Positions 1 to 13,023 are shown, counted from the first letter of the stretch. The stretch is 64,000 nt of DNA from Clavelina lepadiformis (GCF_947623445.1 NC_135241.1:684501-748500), one strand, 5' to 3'. Translations and numbers: made by a program. The notes: generated from the sequence alone by a model not told the origin.

Positions 1-57
1 AGCACACCCAAAGTATTTTAAGAAAGTTGACAACCAGAATTGAACGATGGTAATTAC

Positions 58-2945
58 CGTGATTTTCCTGTTCAGTCTCTGCCTTGACCCGACCAGGGAG
101 ACGACCCCGGAATAGCAGTTGAGATGCCAGAAGATGGCGACGTTGAAGCAGAAGAGCACCAGGTAGGGAAGAAGAAAGGCGAGGACAATGTGAAAGATGA
201 CGTTGATTATGAAGGCGGTATTCTTTGAAAATGTCGCGGTCAAAGAACATCCATCATTGGCGCTACATGAAAAGAACATGAGCAACGGAAAGAAATTTTA
301 CAACTAAAATTAATATGAATTAGTCATTTTCGATTTTAACACGTAAAGATTTAAACCAATGACAACATTTGTCGACGTTTTCAACTAATTTGCTTCCAAT
401 TAGCAACAGTTGGAAAGACAATGTTGCTTACAACAACCCATCACAGCGTACACAACAACATCAATAAACTGGCCCCCAGACCTATTAGCCAATTTAGAGA
501 TTTAGCTAAGACCAGAAGAGGCTTAGATGAGCATTCCTTTCATTGCCAATTTTAGGCTAATTTATGTTCGAACATCTTCGACAAATAAACGCTTTGAACG
601 AAGCTTCCTTTACTTTAGGGAGAAAAAAATCGATTTAAATCTTGGACCCTCTCTGTTCAATAATCAAAACAAATCCGAATCTTTCCAACGCGATTCAACA
701 ATTGATTAAAAACGTTTAAAGCGACAGAAGTGCGGTCAAACATCCTGATAAAAATAGGGAAGTAAACCCCAAAACAAATGAGAAGAGACCTGAAAAGTCA
801 ATACCAATTTCCAGAAATAGTTCGACGAAATTTAACACCGAGTTCGAAACGTGACCAGCGACCTCGTCACAAAACATCACAATCAAATGCAAATATTCCT
901 ATCATGACGCTTTGGCTTGATTGCTACAAGGTCGTTTCAATCTAAAGTTATGAAAAGGTGGCTTCCAATTCCATGGGTGACCGGTTAATGAAGCTCTTGC
1001 AAGATTTGTCAAAATAAAACGTTATAGAAGGCGCAGAAGTTGTCAGCAACAAATCCTCGGTTGTAAGCTACAGAGCAAGCACAGAAATTACACTGCCATT
1101 TTTAATAAATTTTCTAAATCAATATTTGCACAATACACACAAAGCTATTTTGACATAGGTCCATCCGGATAGTTTGCGCATAATAGTCCTGGCTCCTCTC
1201 CATCCAAATCACAGTCTCACGACAGATTAAATTAACTTCACAAAAAACTTCACTTCACTGACGTCACAAACACAGTCTCCAACTTACTTGGTTTCCGAAG
1301 TCTTCCGCGATATTTGTAATATATTTTGCGCCTGTGCGATCGACGAAGGCTTCTCCGAAGTGTTGAAGTTTAGCAAGTTCACGTTGAACATGCTACTGTT
1401 TTGTAGCGTCACGTTCGCGAACGGAGTCGGCCGGAAGTGGAATTTTCCGCCAACTTCCATCGCCTTCCCTTCCGGATCAATCGCACCGACCAACAGGAAT
1501 GGCGTCGCCAACACCAATGACGTAACAAAAGTGGCAATGCACACCTGAGCATGCCAAGTCTGGTCAGATGAAGACAACTGATTTTGATTGACATCCACAA
1601 ACGACTAACCTTCTTCGCCACAGAAGCGTCGTGTTTGATTTTTCTATAAAAAAACGGAAATCGAACAGCCAGAAATCGGTCAAAGGTCATCACCAGTAGC
1701 AACCAGACCGACGCGTTGTGGAAAGTGTGCATGAGGAACCGATGTAGCCTGCATAGATAGACCTCGTACAAGGACATTTTGTACCGTTGGTCGTACATCC
1801 AAGTCACCACCGCGTATCTGAAATAAATGAAAATGCCGATTGCCTTCGCTTAGTTCGTTTACATCAACCGTCAAAGGAAAAAACTTTTAATAAGTTTACG
1901 TTAAAAAATACATAAAACTGGACAATTTTAAAATTTTAAAACTCGCTCGTGAGAATGATATTTCAAGGAATATGTCTCATTTTCCAAGATAATTTTACCA
2001 CAACATTTGCTGGTTCATCTTTTTATCTCCGCGCGTGTAGGAAAATCCATACACGAAGATATGTTATATGATAAGATATTCATCTTTATAGCAACGTTCA
2101 TCTTTACATAGCAGTAATTCCAACTCGACATTTCTGAAAGGATTTCGTGGGAAGGGACAGAAAAAAGTACCCCACGTGGCCACAAACAAATCTAAAATTA
2201 ACCGCTTTGCTTCTAACCATCGACATCATAGTTTGTACCTGAGGAAACCTGTGAAGAAGAGCATGCCACTGTCGGCGATAGCGAGCGCGATGATGTAGAC
2301 GCTGTAAGCCGGGGAGAGGATTCTGTTCTTCTTCCGCGTCAGGATGAGGACCGACAACATGTTTCCTTCGAAGAGAAGAAAACATGAGTTGGAAACCATG
2401 AAGCCCGCTATTTTGACCCGGAATCAGACTTTAAGAAACTGGTCGTAGAAATAAATAAATTACTTTGACAGGAACTGATGTTTTCAGATAAAATTCACAA
2501 CGGCGATGAGATTAACAAAAATATCTGAAAGCACAATCGCTTGTCAAAGTGTCCATGATTCACGAGTTGCCATTGAAAATAAGGGAATAAAGTTAACCGG
2601 GGCATTTGCCAGCAATTAAGTTTCCATTGAATGAGGATTTTAATTTAGTTACCACGCATCGGTTCGAAGACCTACGACGGCCCTGATGTCATAATATTCC
2701 GCACATGACGTTGCGTCATAAACTTATAATGACGTTTGGATAGAAGTTTAATTAAGATAAAGTTGACAGGTGACAGGTGGGTTCTTTCGCGGCACAGCGG
2801 CGTCATGGAATAGCATGACGTGGCGTTGGAGCCACTGCATCAACATACCAGTGATGCCAACCGCTGAAACGACGATGAAGAACCAGAAAAATATCCATTT
2901 CGTATCGTCCGAAACGTGGGAACATTTTTCCACTTCCAGCGACAT
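58..2945 (-). CDS. Rhodopsin-like (class A) GPCR, N-terminal part through TM5; 3' end off the window
   Basis: Five exons join in frame: 2849-2945, 2239-2365, 1610-1817, 1288-1544 and 58-262. All junctions are GT-AG. The start is the Met at 2945, directly before the short extracellular N-terminus; an in-frame Met-like start at 3071 would add 42 non-hydrophobic residues and is less likely. TM1 is WIFFWFFIVVSAVGITG joined to NMLSVLIL, rebuilding the class A GN motif across intron 1. TM2 has ALAIADSGMLFF. TM3 ends in TFDRFLAVRFPF, a DRY variant (DRF). TM4 is near FVTSLVLATPFLLVGAI. Extracellular loop 2 carries NVT, NSS and NTS glycosylation sequons and ends in NDGCSL, the cysteine expected to bond to TM3. 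TM5 is FLLPYLVLFCFNVAIFW. A donor GTAATT at 57 probably starts the next intron, so TM6-7 lie outside. The DRFLAVRFP signature is typical of peptide receptors such as the FMRFamide-receptor-like group; the ligand is not inferable. Confidence 0.85.
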
Positions 2946-5900
2946 TCCCTTATATGGGAATTTTTCTTCTGTTTTGTCCAAGCGCAGGGGTTTTGTCTGA
3001 CACGGAAATTGACGAAATCCTGTGAACGAGGCCAAGTGTAAGGTTAAGTCGCACTGCGCACTCGTAAACACGTGTCCTAGCAGATATATGTGTCTTTACA
3101 GTCAAGTTTTTCTATGTGAGAATAAAAGAAATCTCCGTCCTAATAAAGATCTATTTTTATCGTTTGTTACCCAACTTTGGTGTAAAGCAGATCCAAGATG
3201 GCTTCCACTACTTCACTTGGGAAGATGATACGTTCCAAGAAATTTTTCACAGTTCCTTGTTAACCCAACATGTTATAACAGTAACCTAGTTCTACCTTCT
3301 AATCTAAATCTAACTTCACCTACAGCTTAAATACTGTAGTTAAAATCAACTTTCTGCATAAATCCAACTTCCGAATTTGACGGTCAACTTTTAACGACTG
3401 CCTACGTGACCTAAGTACGGTGAAATAGTCACTTTCAATCTACTGGAGACAATGTTAGTCTTAATAGAAGCGAGACAACCTGAAAATGCAAAGGGAATTA
3501 TACTTCACATAGAATTAGCTTCTAAACAATGATTTTGATTGACGTTTCAAAAGGCTGACGGGCTCACGTAGGAAACACGAACTATTTCAAGACACGCCTT
3601 TAATTTATTTCCAGCATCCAGCCAACCACTGCGGCAAGACAGAATAAAAGCTACAATTCGTCGCTTCAACCAAATTTTGGCCCGGCAAAGAAATCTTGAA
3701 ATTTGAATTCAATCTTGTCGTCCCCTCTACTTGCGCTCGATAAAACAGCGACCAATTCCCGAACATGCAAGGATGAAAAATGCGACGTATGATCGCGTAG
3801 AAAAAAGAAAATCCGCGTCCGTTTTGATTTTATGAAAGAAGAAATGTCATAGACAAAAAAATGATGTCACAATGCTCAAATAGCAACAAGCATAAATAAC
3901 GGAGCAGGATTGGGAAACAAAATCGATGAGTTATGATTGTGACAAATTAGAAAACGAAATTGGAAGCGACGACATTTATCGAAACTGAAAATTTATTTCG
4001 GTAAACTTTGGAATCCCTGCATTCTTCGACAATTGGCTCAGCTAAAGCCAACCTAACGAATAACGAAAGCGTCGAAAACGTCGAAAACGTTTGACGTCAC
4101 GACAGCCAACAATGCTTGAGTTTATATCAGTGTCAACAACATGACCGAACAAGCAAATTAGTGTGACGTCAAAATTAATTTTAAATCCAATATCTTCTGC
4201 AGAAACTTTTGTGGTTCTAGTATACAAGTGCACAACCACAAGATGTCTTTGAATACCAGACCCCAGCTACTCAAATTGTGACGTCATCTGGTTGTGCACT
4301 TGTATTCTAGATCCCGCCTTTGTATTTACTTGCTCGATTAATGAAAATAACTCTGAAGTTTTTCCTGTTTTCCGCGGTCTTTATAGGGCTAAGCCCCTTT
4401 AAAAGCTTTATATCCGCATAATGCCGATTAATTAGAAAATCCCTTACTGTCAAAGCATTTCAGTCTAACAAATTCATTAAAGAAACGACAACCGCAAATT
4501 ACTGCCAGCACACGTGCAGCAAATTCAATCCGCCAGAAAGTTGTCGCCTTTTTCAGTCGTAGATTTGATCGATATCGTAATAAGTCTTTTAGTTAGGCTA
4601 CTAAAGTAAAAGTCTGACACTTTACGTCCATGGTGTTACCACACGTCATAATTGACTTTATTATTATGCAAACAATCTATTAAATGGATATGAAGAGTGT
4701 TTCGTCATCATTCAAACCCAAATAAGCTGGCAGACTATGACAAGCCGCTTGAATTCAAAAATTGTTGAACTTCATTGAAACGTCACATCAACACAAGATG
4801 TACAATCTGCAATACCTGTCGCCTCCAAGGAAATTAAGCAAACCGCAATAAAAAGTAAAAATCGATGAGTGTCAACATGAATTCAGAGTCGGCCATTTGA
4901 GGGAAAACCGAACCTGTCTATCTGCGTCTGGATAATTCGGTGAACTGACAAGAAAAACTACATTTGAAAAATTGTTCTTTTCACTGACTGCTGTATGGCC
5001 GGCTCATTCTCTCTGCGTCTCACGTCAACAATAAACGATTAAACTGTGAGTTAATTAGATTAGATCCCTACATCATGTCTGGGTTTGCTCATCTTTACAT
5101 ACTGGCTGGAAGGGAAGGGCTGGCCAGCTTCGGTGTTTTAAAATTCTTCGACGCGAAATAATCTTCTTTGAAAATAAACAATAATCGTACGAATTATTTG
5201 CTTACGCTCCATTGTCATTTGTTTGTTAAATGACGTAACATCTCCGCTGTGGGAGTGTTTTCATCTAAGTATTTGTTTGCAGAATTTCCTAACCCAACTA
5301 CCTTGACTCAGCACAATTGGATCGCTTATATTCATTTGTGACACAATAAACGCTCAATTGCAGCGAGAGCACGTCATAGAAGGGCTGCCACAAGGTAAAA
5401 GACAAACTGGAATAAGGTTGAAGCTAAAAATAACGTCGATGCACTTCCTGGAATCACCTGACAGCTCGTCATGTTTTTTGTCTACGAGGCCATGTGGGGT
5501 CACGTCATGATGTTTTCAAATCCACGCTTATCAGTGCAGCAGCGAAATGACGATTTACTTTCAACTGCTGAGCACATAATAGGCCATGAAGTTATCTGAG
5601 CACAATACTTACATCTTGGCTGAATAAAGTTGAATAAATCGAAAGATTGCCGATTTCCAGGAACTCAACCCTCGTGGACAACGTTTTGGCGCTGAACGAT
5701 GGCATTCCAGAAGCTAGGTAGGGTACATAACATTATGTTTGTAGAGACTGAGATTTGTAAAAGACAGACGCAGAGCAACCACAGGACCTCTACAATAGAT
5801 TGGGACAAGCCGACAATAATGAAGCCATTTGCTGCGCTTTGAAGCGGACTTAAGTGAATTTCTGTGTAAAATTCATTCAAGAGTTGGACAAAACAAATTT

Positions 5901-7125
5901 ACGGCGGCAACTCACCCGCCCAGGCGTGCCCGAAAAATCGATGCCATCGCGATAGGTTGTCGCCCTCACTTACAAGTCTATCTTCGTGATCTTACAACTC
6001 GGCTTACAGGATGGAAACCAGTCAATGGACCTACAGAAATAATTCTGTAGCATAAGTAAGAGATGGAAGAAATAAAAACCAGTTAGCAATTTTGAGAATT
6101 TAGGCAATAATTTTGAATCAAAATGTCTAAAATTCTCAATTAAGGAGTTTTATAAAAAAAGATGGATTATTTCGGCGTTTGGATCAATTGACGCGTAAGA
6201 AGCTGACAAGCGACGCGCTTCAATGTGAATCCCTTGTCAATTCAGTCGTGGTACGTCACCCGTGTTGCTGGATAGCTTGTGATTTTCTACGTCAGCAGGC
6301 TTCTTGGTTCCCACCAGACACGGCAAATTATGAACGAATATTTCATGACAACTTTACTTGGACGCTTTCACGCCAACAATAACTTGTGTTTTCCTTCCCA
6401 AAACACATTCTGACGTAATTATATTAGCGAGGATGAAAATTTTGTGCCCAATCAGCGCTTATTAAATTGAGTTCGATTCAATTTGGCGAGCCAGTACACT
6501 ACATGAATGGTGGATGATTTAACGAAAGGTTCAGTGATTGTATGCTGGCGGGGTGAAGGAACTCTCAGAATATCGGTCGCTGTGGAGTTTTCTACAAAAC
6601 CGTGATGTACTGCGGGCGACATCGTGCGGAAACAACAAAAATATAAATGTGAACTGAAAAGTTAGATTATGAAGAGAGCGAGTTCTAGCTTGGTTCGGAG
6701 CTAATTTATTAATCACAGCGTTAAAGAAAAGCATGCAAAACAGCTTTGTAAGTGATTATTGTCGGTGAAAGTAAGTCAACCTGTCTCCAATGTTGTCTAC
6801 ACCTCTACAACTGTATGCAAAGTCATTTGAATCTTATCTGAATTTCATTTAGTTGCGATCGATTAAATAAAGGATTTGCATAAAAGTGCAATCTCACGTC
6901 ATAGCGATCCGGGAACATAAATGTTGGAACCTCTGTGTACTACCGAGGAACTTTTGCCTAAAAAGCTAAAAATTAGCTCTGAGATTTATGGGACTGTGCT
7001 TACAAGTGTGAAGCAGTTAAGTTGAAGTTAAGTGCGTGGGAACGGATCGCTTTGACTGTACAAAGTTTTACAAATCGACTTGGATGACAAAAATGTTCTG
7101 AAACTTCTCGCAAAATTGCACAAAA
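2946..7125. other. Gene-poor spacer between the GPCR and DGCR8
   Basis: No reading frame here shows codon bias, domain motifs or matching splice signals. Short frames exist (for example a hydrophobic one at 5665-5880, minus) but nothing supports them. The one structured element is the hairpin at 4216-4311. Several TGACGTCA palindromes lie at about 4092, 4164 and 4279. TTTATT at about 6704 (AATAAA on the minus strand) may be the DGCR8 poly(A) signal, some 420 bp past its stop. Confidence 0.6.
4216..4311. repeat. Imperfect hairpin (inverted repeat) of about 96 bp
   Basis: The left arm starts TCTAGTATACAAGTGCACAA and the right arm ends TTGTGCACTTGTATTCTAGA. The pairing continues inwards through an AAGATGTC/GACGTCATCT zone and TTTGAATA/TACTCAAA, leaving a short C-rich loop near 4257-4266. 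No clear target-site duplication is visible. It could be a small MITE or a structured transcript; neither is shown. Confidence 0.6.
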
Positions 7126-10100
7126 TTAAACGTCAATGAGATGAAGTTTGCTCCTCTTCGCGCCTCCACTCTCCTCCTTTGTTTCTTCTTTGCTCTTGCG
7201 CTTCTCACTCAACTGCTGCATCATCTGACGCAACTTGGACAAGAGCTCAGGATTGGCCACGGTCGGGTCTTTGTTTTTCGTCGCTGAAGTCATTTCTTCG
7301 TGTGACGTCACGTCGCCGTTGGACTCAGGAGCGGATCTTCGCTGTTTCAACTCAAATATCTCCTGCTCAATGTTCTTTTTCCGCGCGCGCTTCTCCGCGA
7401 CCGAAGTCCCGTACATCTTGATCATCTCACCCCATGACGTCACCTGGTGAAGAAAATTGCGATAAGTTACTTACGATGACGTCAGGAGTGCTAGATTAAG
7501 GAAAACAAATTTTTCCAGTTTGCAATTACATAGAGAACATATTCGTTCTACAAATGTCAGTGAAAAGTTTGGAAAAGCGAATTCTATGCATCGCATCTAC
7601 GGCAGTTCCTACCTTGGGGTGGAGCAGCTGCAGGATTTGCTGGGCGGCCAGTTGTTTGCTGATCTTCTTGTTCTTTGCACTTCCCTGAAACAATTTAAAA
7701 AAATTCAAATATCTTCCAATCCAGCAGACAAGTAAGCTAGCGCACAATCGGTGCATGTACTCACAGTGACTGTGTGCTTGCCGCATACCATCTTATACTC
7801 GACCATCTTTGCTTTGCCAACTTGCACTTCGAACTGCATCGCTGTGTCTGCCAGCCCCTGGTTCCTGTAACGTAGAAACTCTATTAAGGTGTGATTTTGC
7901 CAAATCAACCCCAGATAAAATCAAGAAATTCCGTTAAATGGATAAAAAGCTGACGATTGAAAAAATTTACAAATTTGTACAAACATGAAACCATGATAAT
8001 AAGAACTGAGTTGAAATGTTGCTGTGAGTGAATACAAAGCATAATTGCATGCACTGAAAAAAGCTGCATAAAGCACAAGAAGAAACACGATAGTTCTCAA
8101 TATAGCATGAATGCATCTACGCTATTTGTAGCAATTGGGTATAACAAGACCAATCCGAATCTTCCGAGTATCATTTACTATGAGTCTGAGTTACTGGAAA
8201 CAGCTTTACCAAAACCAAACTCTTACATCAATAACAACGATAACCAATATCTCTACACTTGTTGTTATCACTGCAACAATTTGGTTTGATATAAAATTAA
8301 TAATCGTGGAGTAACCTTTTTAGGCACTCGGACAACAACTGATGAGGAAGGTAATTGCCGGCGTGGAGACAGAGCTCATAGATACGAGGATCAGTGACCG
8401 GGACATCATTGAAATATTCGACCGAGGATTCACCTGAATTCTCTTCTACTTGTTTCTAGAAAGTGTTGCCAAAGAAACTTTTAACTTTTCGACGCAATTT
8501 TCGAAGTGCTTGCGTGAAACAACGAGCCAGCCATACAGATTACTTGTTTATAAGACCTCTATCAGAAAAAAGCTTACCTTAAAACCAGGCGCCAACATTT
8601 CCATTGTTTCCAAGGCCGCTTTATTTTTGGCAGCCTTCTTATTGACTCCTTGTGCTGTGCCGTAAGTTTTGTCATTTATCACAATTTTTGCCTCGAAAGG
8701 TTCACTGCTGTCATCTGGGATACCAAGATATTTGTGATTAGAGTAAAGACACTGGGAACTGGTCATCGATGGAAGACTGAAAGTTCCATTTTCACCGCTT
8801 CTCCTTCTAAAGCAACTTGGATAATTGCACGACGGTTAAGTATAAAAATAGTTACCTTTTGTTGTGAAGACGTACTGAACTTTACTTCTCAAAACACTTT
8901 GTGTATATTCGTGTAAAATGCAAACCATAGGTTTCACGCTGGTGTTGAATACAACTTCTGCAATAAGAGGAACAATGAGAAAATTATAAGAACTTATATG
9001 AATGTGGAGCAGCCCTAGATGAGTCGTTTCCTTCTTATCATGCATCAAAAACAATAACTTTCATTGATTTTAACAGTTATCCAACTACTGTAAAAACGTT
9101 TAAGATTGCATTACTTTGGGGTCTATCGCTGACCCCTTCACGAGGTATAGTGAGGGTTATCATCTTCGCGGGGCCGAGCTACAAAGAAACAGAAAGTTGA
9201 GAACAAAAGAAGGCGTTCTTGTTGTGTTGGAAGCTCAATAGTTGAAAGTTCAATATGCGGGGCTACTCACGGCATCATAATGTAATACTTTCACCTGTTT
9301 TGTCACATTGGATTTGTTATTTTCGAAATTTTCTGCAGCTTCTTGTCGCTGTTTCCTGGTGAACTTTCGCTTGTCAGCCCACTTCTCGAAATGTGGAACA
9401 GTTGTTGTGTCAAACAGAAATCTCTTGTCCAGGTAACTTATTAGTTCTTCTTCACCTGTGCAAGTTGATGGAAAGTTTTTAGTGAATTGAAAAATCGTCT
9501 CATTATTTTGTTCAATACTTTTGAAACAGTAACAAGGAAATATAATAAACCAGCCAGAATAAACGTGGAAAATTGTTGCCCACCTAAGTAAATATCGTTA
9601 GCGTTATGCAGGATTGCTTTAGGTACAGGTGAGCCAGGGGAAGGTTCGTTTTGACTTGAAAAAAGTTCTGTCGATTTAAAATCCTGCTCCGCAGCTTTGC
9701 TCTCATGCTCTGTCGAGCCATTTACCAGGCCTGGGCGAGAAAACAATGCAATGTAATATAAAGACGACAGGTAAGTCAATGCTAATAAGTGCTCACTGGT
9801 GTCACCTTGTGGATGGCAAGATTTCTTTTTCAATTCCTTTTCAATTTTCTGTCTCGTTCGATGATATTCAAGACAAGGTATACTTGCTACCGGGACGTCA
9901 TGTTTCTACCAAATATGCATCATCATCAATCGTTGAAAAAACAAAAAATCTTCCGTGAAACTGACAACGATCGAGGAAAAGTCGACTTACCTTTACACGG
10001 CCCATTTCTGCTGTAACCGTGTACGGCCGGGACCATGTGACAACTTTGCTTTCCTTATGAAAATAAATTGGCAGTCCACATGTGTGCGGGAACATTATCC

Positions 10101-10697
10101 AACCTTCAGGCAGTGGTCCAATGGAGCCAACTGGTGTTTGATACTGTAGTCGTGATATTTGCAACAAATTAGATTAAAATTTACAATTTCCACAAACTAT
10201 ATATCTATATATAACAATTTTTGATTCATTTGTATCTGAAAATCTGGATTCAGATTAAAACCTTTAAAAGTCTTTTAGTGTAATATCGAACAGGCTTTGG
10301 GGCAGTTTGTTCTTTGATATCTGCATCGTCAGTTTTTTCCTCTTTGTCTGAAAAACAGTGAAACAAATGTACTTTTGCAATTGAATGTAACTGCTATAGG
10401 AGCTATGAATGTAACCGCTATTGCCTTACCAACAGCATTGTTCCCATTAATTAAGGAATCGACATGGCCGTTTGGCATCAATGTGTTATGAATGTGATCA
10501 CCACTGCCGTCATTATTGGTCAAGGTTTCATGAATCATCTGCTCTACACTGCCACCGTTTGACTCTGTGTGGCACGCATCGGAATAAAGATGGCCGAATC
10601 CATTTAATTTGTTGCCATCGTCACCATTCAAGCTTGGAGCTGTCAAATCCCCATACAACAGTTCGCTCATTTCATCACTGTCATTATTTTCATCCAT
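7126..10697 (-). CDS. DGCR8: Microprocessor complex subunit DGCR8 (pri-miRNA binding)
   Basis: DGCR8 partners Drosha in the nucleus and binds pri-miRNA stems. Thirteen exons join in frame to 618 residues: 10430-10697, 10262-10347, 9991-10143, 9806-9905, 9584-9730, 9271-9455, 9115-9178, 8856-8957, 8578-8714, 8316-8440, 7765-7864, 7613-7684 and 7126-7443. Residues 1-118 are acidic and poorly conserved. The WW/Rhed dimerisation segment (about 126-230) has [16 protein letters not shown] and ASIPCLEY. The Cys of IPCL matches the human heme-ligand Cys352. A helical stretch follows ([24 protein letters not shown]). dsRBD1 (about 335-414) has MVCILHEY and [13 protein letters not shown]. dsRBD2 (about 440-513) has [11 protein letters not shown] and [18 protein letters not shown]. 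The C-terminal tail ([22 protein letters not shown]) is the Drosha-binding helix. An in-frame ATG at 10754 would add 19 residues. The exon 10 acceptor is unusual: the conventional CAG at 8434 breaks the frame, and a weak GAG ending at 8441 keeps it. Confidence 0.95.
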
Positions 10698-10944
10698 ATC
10701 GAACCTAATCGCACTTATGACCTCTACGATGGCGGTAAACCAAGGAATTGACAATGACTAGGAGTAAGCTGAGGCCTAGTGACAGCAATTTAAAGTACAA
10801 TCTGCAACGGTTGACAAGATTTCAAATGTTTAGAGTTACAACAGGAAAATTTTAATTTCTCGAAAATATACCTTTAGTGTGGGATGCACTAAAGGAAAGC
10901 TAAAATGAACCTAATGTGGCTGAATTGATTTACAATATTAACTA

Positions 10945-11489
10945 TTAACATATATAAGTAAAAAGATAGGAATTTACACACTCATTGCTTGATGTTAAAG
11001 CAAAATCAAGAAAGTAATCATAACGGTCTTGATCTGCATACCACCAGCAACAAGACTTCACATTTTTGTAGCAACCAGCAAGTATTAAAATATCTACATC
11101 TCTGAGCACAACACTGGTGTAGCGCCTCAGATGCTCTGTGTGAATTTCACATTCCAACACGTCATGTGATCTGGATTGCGGCAGTTTTGCAGTGTTTGAT
11201 GGTGGATTAACCATGCAAAAAAATTGCAACCACTATGCCCCTTACAGTTCATAAATGGTGCAATTTAATAGAACGTTAATCCCTTAACTTTGAGCAGGCG
11301 AATAAGTTTCAAACAACTGCATATTATTCTGGCATCTTTACTTGTTGTAGAAAATGAATTTTGAGGTCAGCTTCAGGTTCACATTTGTAGATTGGTTCTT
11401 TTGACCTGGATTTCTTGGCAGGGCGCCACCGCGAACAAGTTTTCAAAATGTACCTTCCAACATACCATTTCTGTTATCCTGTCAACCAT
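10945..11489 (-). CDS. Unrecognised small protein, 2-3 exons
   Basis: I do not recognise this gene. Minus-strand exons at 11342-11413 (KSRSKEPIYKCEPEADL...) and about 10945-11233 (SHDVLECEIHTEHLRRY, SVVLRDVDILILAGCY, WWYADQDRYDYFLDF) look coding. One model starts at ATG 11489 just after an AG acceptor, with an 8-codon first exon (MVDRITEM), a donor GTATGT and a 52-bp intron. An alternative keeps 11414-11470 as coding (KWYVGRYILKTCSRW...) with an AG acceptor at 11471. The stop is at 10945. There is no signal peptide or membrane segment. It is on the same strand as DGCR8, about 250 bp upstream of it. Confidence 0.4.
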
Positions 11490-13015
11490 TGCTTCTACAG
11501 AAATAACCAGTTATTAAATTTAAATCAAATCACAACACAGAATGAAACCTTTCAACCAGAGATCTATCATATTAACGCATGAAAAATTAGATTATTTTTA
11601 TAACTAGGCTATAGGCCTATAGCCTAGTTACTTTTTATCATACTGGAATAAGCACTTTCCGAGTTAGCCTACCACCGCAATTTTTTGGGTGGGAACAATT
11701 TTTCGATCGCCTAGGGCCCTAAGCTATACTCTGCAAAGGAAATTGTCTACCAACTTCACTCCAGGCTGTTTTACCATTAATGCTTACACAAAAAAGAATC
11801 AGCGAAACAGGCCTAGTCCGCCTACGTTAGCAGCAAGGTTATGTTGTAGCCTAGGCTATACGATAGCCTACTATAGGCCAGCCTAGACCTATGGTCTGCT
11901 GAATTTATCAAATTCGTTTAAAGAAAACTCTTCACTTTAAGCAATTGCTATTTGAAGACAATACGTCTACGCGTCTACTCTACGGCCATAGATTATACGT
12001 ATTGCCTAGGACCTAGGTTATACAGCCAGCCTACCTTCCACACCAGATCCATGCAACGCGTGACGGCTTACTTGCCGCTTGCATTCTGGGTAATCTGGTC
12101 TTTAAGACTCTCTTGTGATGAAAGTCTCTTTACAAATTCTTTGATTTCTATGATTTGTGATATGATTTGCGTGATTGATGATATGATTTATATTATAATA
12201 ATTATTATAAATTTTATAATTTCTATTTATTTTTACTTCTATAACGATGAAATTTTTTTGATCTGTGATTAGATTATGACTGTTTGAGAAAATGCACAAT
12301 AAATTATGACGTAACACTTAAGCTACTGGATCCCTCCATGTGAGGACTGAAGCAAAGAGAGAGCAAATTAGAGCAATGCATCAATGCAACTTTTGCGCTT
12401 CCTTTTTAACTATAAATAAACTGTTTCGTTTTCGTTTCATGCGATACTTGTCGTTCGTGCATAAAGCCGAGTCAGCAAATACAAACTGTCGTTTGCCTCC
12501 GCGGTGTGAAGAATGTTGCCGTTGGAAAATTTCTCTATCTTTTTTTCGTTATTAGTAAAAACATTTTCAAAAAAATGTGCGGGGAACGGAAGTGACGTCA
12601 CCTTGGTGTTCGAGCATTGTTCAAGCGCATATCAGAACAATGGAAAGTTGCTGTTGCAAGACTCGTAACGGCGAATTTAGTGCGTGTTTTAGACAGTTTT
12701 TTATATTTTTTAAGTAATGGATGATTGAATATGGAAAGGGTTTATAAAATTAAATATTTAGATTCTAGATGAACAATTTTAGTGGAAAAATCATGTTAAA
12801 GGCATTTGCAAAAGACTGTCAAAATCTGTGGCGTTCTGTATGAAATTCGACAATATACAAACAAAAACATAATGATGATTATACACTTTGGTCTACTCTA
12901 GACTCTAGAGTCTAGAATCTAGATTATTGTGTCTTACAAAGGGGAAAATAGTCAGGGGATCTGCACCAGACAGTTTTTTAAACCTTTAAGTATATTGCAC
13001 AGCAAACTAGTAAGA
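11490..13015. other. Gene-free, low-complexity spacer
   Basis: No convincing coding sequence. It contains the palindrome at 11601-11630, many dispersed TAGGCCTA/CCTAGG/AGGCTATA words between 11590 and 12030, an AT-rich low-complexity stretch at about 12150-12260, a TGACGTCA at about 12593 and a 20-bp perfect palindrome of TCTAGA/CTAGAG words at 12897-12916. Confidence 0.6.
11601..11630. repeat. 30-bp perfect palindrome
   Basis: The left half is TAACTAGGCTATAGG and the right half is its exact reverse complement, with no spacer. Related words (GCCTAGGCTATA, ATAGCCTACTATAGG, GCCTAGGACCTAGG) are scattered over the next 400 bp, so it belongs to a local field of TAGGCCTA-like sequence rather than standing alone. 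Confidence 0.9.
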
Positions 13016-13023
13016 CTAATTAC

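Noticed and set aside
5665-5880. Hydrophobic minus-strand frame (IVEVLWLLCVCLLQ) that might be a GPCR exon
   Set aside because: The GPCR's TM1 exon is already accounted for at 2849-2945 and no splice signals link the two.
12154-12260. Possible satellite or origin-like AT-rich stretch
   Set aside because: Only simple AT low-complexity; no defined repeat unit or flanking structure.
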